Assembly: GCA_900764955.1 (NCBI GenBank)
Contig: CAAFPY010000016.1
Coordinates: 1-14,431, forward strand
Length of the DNA: 14,431 nucleotides
From: an uncultured Collinsella sp.
Lineage (GTDB): Bacteria > Actinomycetota > Coriobacteriia > Coriobacteriales > Coriobacteriaceae
Direction: 5' to 3'
Part shown: positions 10,801-14,431 of the stretch, piece by piece
How positions within the stretch are numbered: position 1 is the stretch's first letter
How the letters are laid out: the number at the start of each line of letters is the position of its first letter
The notes under the pieces: generated by a model
Seen by the model: the letters and a program-made list of their open reading frames with translations, nothing else
Database searches by the model: none
What the model was told of the DNA's origin: nothing
Position numbers and translations under genes: made by a program

Positions 10801-11422
10801 CCATCAGACGAATGCGGTCGATCTCATCGCCGAAAAACTCGATGCGAACCGGCGCCGTCGCCTGCGCCGCCCAGATGTCGACCGTGTCTCCAAGCACGCG
10901 GAACATACCCGGCGCGTCAGCCGCATCGGAGCGGGTGTAGCCCATGGCAACCAACTGCTCGGGCACGCGTTCAAACGCGACCTCGTCGCCCACCGAATAC
11001 GTGCGCGACGCCCAGTATCGGCTCTCCAGCGGAGGGACGCACCGCAGCAGGGAGCGCGCCGAAGCGACCATGATGCACGAATCGCCCTGAGCGATGCGCG
11101 CAAGAGCGGAGCAGCGCGCCGCGACCACGGCATCGTCGGGCTCCTGGTTTTTCCAGGGATAGTCCTTGCGCTCGGGGAAGCGCGCGACGCGATCGGCGCC
11201 TGCGTATGCGGCGATGGCGCGCGCGGCGCGATCGGCCGCATCCTCGCCGGAAACGATGTAAACCGTGGGGCGAGGGCGGCGCGCAAACTGCGCGGCGACC
11301 GCCAGCGTGCGCCCCGACTGCGAAATCGCCAGCGTGGCGTCCTCCCCCGCCGTCAGCGCGACGTCGATATCCTGGAGCGCGCCGGCGGTATACAGCTGCG
11401 CGGCGATGCGGTGAATGAGCAT
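7838..11422 (-). CDS. mfd: Transcription-repair coupling factor Mfd
   Basis: A 1194-residue DNA translocase that removes RNA polymerase stalled at lesions and recruits UvrA. In order: a UvrB-like N-terminal region (about 50-440); the RNA-polymerase interacting domain (about 512-569, GDYVVHSTHGVALF); the helicase core with Walker A GDVGFGKT (663-670), the DEEQ box (764-767), SATPIPRT (790-797) and motif VI QLYQLKGRVGRS (930-941); the TRG segment ending MRDLEIRGAG (982-991); and the C-terminal TRCF domain (about 1030-1150). After it comes a Gly/Ala-rich tail of about 40 residues ending GDDD. Length is slightly above the usual 1150-1180, mostly owing to that tail. The ATG at 11422 is chosen because GAAGGGAAG lies just upstream; an in-frame TTG 11 codons earlier overlaps a hairpin. 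Last gene of the leftward cluster, 77 bp after nth. Confidence 0.97.
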   Translation of the reverse strand: MLIHRIAAQLYTAGALQDIDVALTAGEDATLAISQSGRTLAVAAQFARRPRPTVYIVSGEDAADRAARAIAAYAGADRVARFPERKDYPWKNQEPDDAVVAARCSALARIAQGDSCIMVASARSLLRCVPPLESRYWASRTYSVGDEVAFERVPEQLVAMGYTRSDAADAPGMFRVLGDTVDIWAAQATAPVRIEFFGDEIDRIRLMVASTGQTIGDEELVEIAPVRELALTDDAVKRISAALYLPAQDDTELAALLELVKARVVTPELERFLPLLYGETVSPLAHVHPSALVILSEPRSLFDDCSRAYEDLERRASDAKITRLDGLYVRPQELDFGRQQRLNYVSLIRAGGAVTAELKIEQPALAGSDNRFISRIQEVVNNRFACVFAIPDRGARESMELTFTDEGIPFEESLQAAPENAGTVGGPDVRVELLKRDVDALNARGIDEGGAHVVPTITRGRMTFVDAPIPSGVVIPEAHLAVFSLADLNSRMDGRRGRPRRRVDITEVTFPFKPGDYVVHSTHGVALFSEIVRQEVAGKERDYFLLEYAGADKLYVPLEQVDRITRYVGPDGDNPRLTRLNTADWSRATTKARKSAKKLGFDLVDLYTRRSSITGFAFGPDSASQVEMEESFPYDETRDQLDAIADIKADMESTKPMDRLLCGDVGFGKTEVALRAAFKCVDGGRQVMVLCPTTILAQQHFETFFERFAPFGVEVEVLSRFRTPAQQRRALAAFAEGRVDVLIGTHRLLSADVNPHELGLVIIDEEQRFGVQHKEQLKNMREQIDVLTLSATPIPRTMQMAMSGVRDMSLITTPPTGRRPVAVHVGEYDPDVVSAAIRLEIGRGGQVYYVSNRVKTIDDAVERVLEAVPEARIGVAHGKMSPREVEDVMVQFATKKIDVLIATTIVESGIDNSSANTLIIEDSQRLGLAQLYQLKGRVGRSATQAYAYFMFPGELPLTEEATARLTALSEFQDLGSGMRIAMRDLEIRGAGSLVGAEQHGNLSSVGFDLFTQMLGQAVAEARGEGGSDLEQATVGINLPADFFLAEEYVPAVDKRVLVYRKLAAADMLEQVDELQEECEETFGALPEAALNLFDRTRIRIRADRLGLESVALVAGKLTYQGVDVPKGVAFELRTKLGAIAFPKTRKFTVPYKTGAGSGSGIGRGINADVANGGVGPVQAALGILTQLGPSGDDD

Positions 11423-11438
11423 AGGCTTCCCTTCAAAC

Positions 11439-11475
11439 ACCGAATACCCGCCCAAAGGGTTTTGAGCGGGTCGGT
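11439..11475. other. Hairpin between nth and mfd
   Basis: ACCGA plus CCCGC on the left (11439-11443, 11447-11451) can pair with GCGGG plus TCGGT on the right (11466-11475), leaving a 3-base bulge and a 14-base loop. No T run follows on either strand, so it is not a standard terminator. It lies right upstream of the mfd ribosome-binding site and could affect mRNA stability or mfd translation. Confidence 0.35.
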
Positions 11476-11499
11476 GCGTTCACGTTTGCTGTGCCTATC

Positions 11500-12162
11500 C
11501 TACCCCAGCTTGGCGCTCGGGCAGATATCTGAGAGCGGGCACTCTCCACAGCGCGGCTTTCGCGCGTCGCAAATCTCGCGGCCGAGCATGATCCACTGAT
11601 GATTGACATCGTTCCAGTACTCGCGCGGCAAGATCTTAAGCAAGTCCTGCTCGGTTTTGAGCGGCTCTTTCTCATGCGTCTTGGGCGACAGCTTGAGCCT
11701 ATGCGCGATGCGGTTCACGTGCGTATCCACGGCGATGCCGTCCACGATGCCATAGCCCACGTTCAGGACGATGTTCGCCGTCTTGCGTCCTACGCCGGGC
11801 AGCTTCACGAGCTCTTTCATCTCGCATGGAACAACCCCGCCGTAGTCTGCCACGATCATCTGCGCGCACTCAATGCAGTGCTTCGCCTTGGTTTTGTAGA
11901 ACCCGAGCGACTTGATGACCTCGGACAGCTCCTCGTATGTCGCGCCCGCCATCGCCTCAGGCGTCGGCCAGCGGCGGAACAGCTCCGGCGTGACCTTGTT
12001 CACCTGGGCATCCGTTGTCTGGGCCGACAGCAACACCGCGATCACGAGCCTGAACGGCGTCTCATGGTCGAGGAAGCACTCCACCGGGCCGTACCGTTCA
12101 TTTAAGCGCCGGCACGTCTCGATTGCGCGCTCCCTTTTGGCAGCATTTGTCTCTCGTGGCAT
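11500..12162 (-). CDS. nth: Endonuclease III (DNA glycosylase/AP lyase)
   Basis: A 220-residue base-excision-repair enzyme that removes oxidised pyrimidines and cuts the abasic site by beta-elimination. The HhH motif LPGVGRKTAN (121-130) contains the Schiff-base lysine K127. VDTHVNR holds the catalytic aspartate D146. The C-terminal [4Fe-4S] cluster is complete as C198-X6-C205-X2-C208-X5-C214. Length and layout match the family (E. coli Nth has 211 residues). GAGGAG (12168-12173) is five bases before the ATG. It lies between rmuC (92-bp gap) and mfd (77-bp gap) on the same strand, fitting a DNA-repair operon. Confidence 0.97.
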   Translation of the reverse strand: MPRETNAAKRERAIETCRRLNERYGPVECFLDHETPFRLVIAVLLSAQTTDAQVNKVTPELFRRWPTPEAMAGATYEELSEVIKSLGFYKTKAKHCIECAQMIVADYGGVVPCEMKELVKLPGVGRKTANIVLNVGYGIVDGIAVDTHVNRIAHRLKLSPKTHEKEPLKTEQDLLKILPREYWNDVNHQWIMLGREICDARKPRCGECPLSDICPSAKLG

Positions 12163-12254
12163 GTACGCTCCTCACATCATATCGGCAGGTTAATCGTGCG
12201 AACGCCCACGTTGCGGTCTTTACAAGGCCCGCGGGCATCCGCACGCCGCAGGTC

Positions 12255-13613
12255 CTACCGGTCTTCCGTCTCGTCGTCCAAAAGCTCGGGCTCGGGCTGC
12301 TCAATTCCCAAAAGCTCGGCCGCCTGCGCATCGTCCTGCAGCGCCGTGACGCTGTTGAGCTTGCGCTCGATGACGTTGGTGCGCGTGTTGATGATGCCGT
12401 CGACCGTCTTTCCGGCGGTCTCAATCTGCTTGAGCGCGCGGCGCAGCTCGGCCTGGTACTTGGGGAACTCGGCCTTGACCGCACTCAGCACGCGCTGGAT
12501 CTCGTCTGCCCTACGCTGAAACGCGAAGGTCTGATAGCTCATCTGCAGGCTGTTGAGGATAACGGCCATGGTCGACGGACCGGCGACGTTTACCTGGTAG
12601 TCGCGCTGCAGGCACTCGATGAGCCCCGGACGGTCGACGACCTCGGCATACAGGCCCTCAAACGGCAAAAACATGATCGCGAAGTTCGTGGTGTGCGGGA
12701 CGCTCAGGTACTTGGACGAGATGTCTTTCGCCTCGAGCTTGATCACCTGCTCCAAGGCCTTGCGAGAGGCCGCGATGGCATCCGAGTCGCCGGCGTCCAT
12801 GGCATCGCGCAGATGCTCATAGGTGTCCCCCGGGAACTTGGAGTCTATGGGCAGCCAGATGGGGTCGCCCTGCTCGACGGGCAACTTCACGGCAAATTCG
12901 ACGCGCTCCGAGCTGCCCGGCTTGGTGGCAATGTTTTCCGCATATTGCTCGGGCGCCATGATGTCTGCGAGGATTGCGCCCAGCTGAACTTCACCCAAGA
13001 TGCCGCGCGTCTTAACGTTGGACAGGACGCGCTTGAGATCGCCCACGCCGGACGCAATGTTTTGCATGTCGCCCAGCCCGCGGTAGACGGCTTCGAGCTG
13101 ATCGCTCACCTGCTTGAACGAGGCGCCCAGCCGGTCGTTGAGCGTGACCGTGAGCTTCTCGTCCACCGTCGAGCGGATGGACTCAAGCTTTCGCTCGTTG
13201 TCCAGACGAATCGCCCCCAGCTGCCCATCGACTGTTTTGCGAACCTCTTCCAGGCGCGTGTCGACCACATCGCGATTGCGGTCGAGTTGTTGCGAGGTCT
13301 CTCGACGGACACCGTCGACCCGCGCACCGAGCTGCTCGAATGCGCGCGTCTGCGCCTCGAAATGCTGCTGCTCGACAATCGAGGTGCTCGCCGCCTGGGT
13401 GAGCGAAGCCTGCGCCGTCGCCGACACCTGCTCGAGCAGCGCCTGCGCATTCGCAAGCATCTCGTTGCCGCGGGCGACCTCGGCCTCGGCTTGCTCCAAG
13501 GCCCGTCGCTGGCTTTCGCCCTCCGAGCGCGCACGCACGGACACCACGCAGGCGGTCAGCGCGAAGACCGCCGCCACGATCGCCGCGATTGCCGCCAAGA
13601 TCTCTGCATTCAT
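12255..13613 (-). CDS. rmuC: RmuC family protein (DNA recombination)
   Basis: A 452-residue protein anchored by an N-terminal helix (about 4-25). A long charged region likely to form coiled coil follows (about 30-170), then the RmuC domain (about 175-410). Characteristic segments are KTRGILGEVQLGAIL (201-215), LPIDSKFP (254-261), FLPFEGLYAEV (315-325) and VAGPSTMAVILNSLQM (343-358). RmuC in E. coli limits recombination at inverted repeats and is viewed as a putative nuclease related to restriction-type folds; its exact reaction is not settled. The ATG at 13613 starts the membrane anchor directly. AGAGG is ten bases upstream, a modest site; a GTG ten codons earlier is possible but would put charged residues before the anchor. 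The C-terminus is acidic. Confidence 0.94.
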   Translation of the reverse strand: MNAEILAAIAAIVAAVFALTACVVSVRARSEGESQRRALEQAEAEVARGNEMLANAQALLEQVSATAQASLTQAASTSIVEQQHFEAQTRAFEQLGARVDGVRRETSQQLDRNRDVVDTRLEEVRKTVDGQLGAIRLDNERKLESIRSTVDEKLTVTLNDRLGASFKQVSDQLEAVYRGLGDMQNIASGVGDLKRVLSNVKTRGILGEVQLGAILADIMAPEQYAENIATKPGSSERVEFAVKLPVEQGDPIWLPIDSKFPGDTYEHLRDAMDAGDSDAIAASRKALEQVIKLEAKDISSKYLSVPHTTNFAIMFLPFEGLYAEVVDRPGLIECLQRDYQVNVAGPSTMAVILNSLQMSYQTFAFQRRADEIQRVLSAVKAEFPKYQAELRRALKQIETAGKTVDGIINTRTNVIERKLNSVTALQDDAQAAELLGIEQPEPELLDDETEDR

Positions 13614-13643
13614 CTCTATCCAGCCTCTCGCTAGACGCAACAC

Positions 13644-13658
13644 GTGTAATCTGCACCC
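13644..13658 (+). repeat. Solitary partial copy of the CTGCACCC repeat
   Basis: GTGTAATCTGCACCC matches the left half of the hairpin units at 7755-7822, apart from one missing T. It lies between the unknown membrane-protein gene and rmuC. No right arm is present, so it is a decayed or partial copy. Confidence 0.6.
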
Positions 13659-13668
13659 ATACTACCAG

Positions 13669-14211
13669 CTACGACCCACTCGCAAACTGCGCCACCTGCC
13701 GCACGATGCGCAGCGCCTGCTCCCACAGGTCGCTCAGTGCCTGCACGAGCTCCTCCGGCGTCGCCCCCTCAAGCACGCAGGTGAGCGCGTACGAGGCCAC
13801 AAACACCAGCGTCACGATCACCGGCACCGCAACGATTACCCCCACCGTGCGCAGCATGCCCAGCACGAGCTTGTGGCGATGCCGACGGGCGGCATACGCC
13901 CTCTCCTCCCGGTACGCCTCCCCCGCGATCGAACATGGGCTGGATTCGAGGCCTTGGGTGGATGTGGATCCCGATGTGCACGCTGCCCCCGGGTCGCGCT
14001 GGGGCACGGCGTTTTCACCGGCAACGCCAGCAGTGACGCATCCGCCCCGTACAGCAGCCTCCCGCCCGCCCTGGGCAGCGACATCTCGTCCACCCTGGGC
14101 AGCGGCTCCTGTCCGCGCATCAGGCGCGCCGCAAGACATCGCCGGGGCACATGCACCCCCGCGCGTAGGCGGCCCATATTGCATTTGAGGTTGCTGGATG
14201 AAAAGGTCCAT
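13669..14211 (-). CDS. Unrecognised single-pass membrane protein
   Basis: A 180-residue protein that I do not recognise. It has a low-complexity Gly/Ala/Pro/Gln-rich N-terminal half (about 1-95), a basic stretch (YREERAYAARRHRHK, about 100-114) and one transmembrane segment (about 121-147, VGVIVAVPVIVTLVFVASY). A short C-terminal helix follows, with acidic residues at its start (TPEELVQALSDLWEQALRIV). The basic stretch before the helix suggests that the long N-terminal half is cytoplasmic. Residues 37-60 are three 8-residue repeats of the type AAQGGR(D/E)x. The ATG at 14211 has an excellent site, GGGAGGAG, six bases upstream; an ATG ten codons earlier has none and overlaps the candidate LexA box. 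It is the first gene before rmuC (55-bp gap), so it may share that transcript. That it is a real gene is supported by the ribosome-binding site and the clear helix. Confidence 0.75.
   Translation of the reverse strand: MDLFIQQPQMQYGPPTRGGACAPAMSCGAPDARTGAAAQGGRDVAAQGGREAAVRGGCVTAGVAGENAVPQRDPGAACTSGSTSTQGLESSPCSIAGEAYREERAYAARRHRHKLVLGMLRTVGVIVAVPVIVTLVFVASYALTCVLEGATPEELVQALSDLWEQALRIVRQVAQFASGS
14032..14103. repeat. Three imperfect 24-bp tandem repeats inside the membrane-protein gene
   Basis: The 12-mer CCCTGGGCAGCG recurs 24 bp apart (14069-14080 and 14093-14104), and the encoded peptides are AAQGGRDV, AAQGGREA and the diverged AVRGGCVT. The period is a multiple of three, so copy-number change would keep the frame. 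Confidence 0.8.
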
Positions 14212-14242
14212 GCGAAACTCCTCCCTTGAGGAGACATGCATG

Positions 14243-14254
14243 GAACGGTTGTTC
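14243..14254. promoter_or_regulatory. Candidate LexA (SOS) box
   Basis: The core GAAC-GGTT-GTTC lies inside a perfect palindrome ATGGAAC/GTTCCAT (14240-14257, 4-bp centre). It matches GAAC-N4-GTTC, the LexA/DinR box of Gram-positive bacteria. It is placed one base downstream of the candidate -10 box, over the expected start point, and 32 bp before the first gene of the rmuC-nth-mfd cluster. This is where a repressor site would be expected. No lexA gene is in the window. Confidence 0.65.
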
Positions 14255-14255
14255 C

Positions 14256-14284
14256 ATAGTGCGCGTTTTCGGCTTGGGCGTCAA
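14256..14284 (-). promoter_or_regulatory. Candidate promoter of the membrane protein-rmuC-nth-mfd cluster
   Basis: On the minus strand TTGACG (14279-14284) is followed, 17 bp later, by CACTAT (14256-14261). The -35 matches five of six consensus bases; the -10 is weak (three of six). The predicted start near 14249 falls inside the LexA-like palindrome. Judged by eye. Confidence 0.45.
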
Positions 14285-14364
14285 CCCCGTCGCCGCCCAA
14301 TGGCCTCCGGCAAGGCGCCACGCGGCCAACATGCCCACGGCAACAGACGATATGAGTTGAACAT
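14281..14364 (-). CDS. Possible 27-codon small ORF
   Basis: ATG at 14364 is preceded by AGGGGAGGGG with six bases between, a very strong ribosome-binding site. The frame reads MFNSYRLLPWACWPRGALPE and ends with a TGA at 14281 that overlaps the -35 box of the downstream candidate promoter. The product is Trp/Arg/Pro-rich and matches nothing I recognise. The G+C-rich site may simply be coincidental, so this is a weak call. Confidence 0.25.
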   Translation of the reverse strand: MFNSYRLLPWACWPRGALPEAIGRRRG

Positions 14365-14431
14365 TGGGAGCCCCTCCCCTTGTAGCTCTATCGTGGGTCG
14401 GGCGACAATGGTCGTAGCGCCAACCGTGGCC

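Noticed and set aside
12123..13634. 503-codon plus-strand frame opposite rmuC
   Set aside because: Antisense shadow with the same composition artefact; the minus strand encodes a recognisable RmuC protein.
13836..14338. Two alternative minus-strand frames overlapping the membrane-protein gene (161 and 72 codons)
   Set aside because: They lack the GGGAGGAG-ATG start and the clear transmembrane segment of the chosen frame, and their translations show no recognisable features.

Overview
The window looks like chromosomal DNA of a high-G+C Gram-positive bacterium. The best fit is the class Coriobacteriia, perhaps Collinsella or a relative. This is an inference from the G+C-rich core genes, the actinobacterial-looking DnaK, the Gram-positive-type LexA site and the intergenic repeat family; no rRNA or other decisive marker is present.

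Layout. Positions 1-1786 hold the 5' part of dnaK on the minus strand, running off the left edge. A 422-bp divergent intergenic region separates it from a small 2[4Fe-4S] ferredoxin gene on the plus strand (2209-2394). Immediately after comes a block of lower-G+C DNA (2403-7469). It carries an EamA/DMT permease, a PTS EIIBC permease of the glucose/beta-glucoside superfamily, a GH1 6-phospho-beta-glycosidase and a divergent RpiR-type regulator. The last three form one system: the EIIBC imports and phosphorylates a beta-glycoside, the GH1 enzyme splits the phosphorylated sugar, and the RpiR protein probably senses a phosphosugar and controls the 145-bp divergent promoter region.

The key structural observation is that this block is bracketed by a perfect 74-bp direct repeat, which is the 3' end of the ferredoxin gene (codon 41 to 8 bp past the stop). 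The left copy completes an intact ferredoxin gene; the right copy (7470-7543) is an orphan 3' fragment followed by a classical terminator. This is the footprint of an element integrated into the 3' end of the ferredoxin gene, in the way many islands use tRNA 3' ends, but no integrase is visible.

Between the orphan fragment and mfd there is a cluster of short repeats sharing the core CTGCACCCGTCCC, partly arranged as hairpins. To the right, four genes run leftward on the minus strand: an unrecognised one-TM protein, rmuC, nth and mfd. Three of the four act in DNA repair or recombination. In front of the first gene is a palindrome, ATGGAAC-GGTT-GTTCCAT, whose core GAAC-N4-GTTC matches the LexA (SOS) box of Gram-positive bacteria. 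It sits just downstream of a candidate promoter, so the cluster may be a damage-inducible repair operon.

No tRNA, rRNA, CRISPR array or transposase gene was found. The long plus-strand ORFs opposite dnaK, mfd and rmuC are antisense shadows of GC-rich genes.
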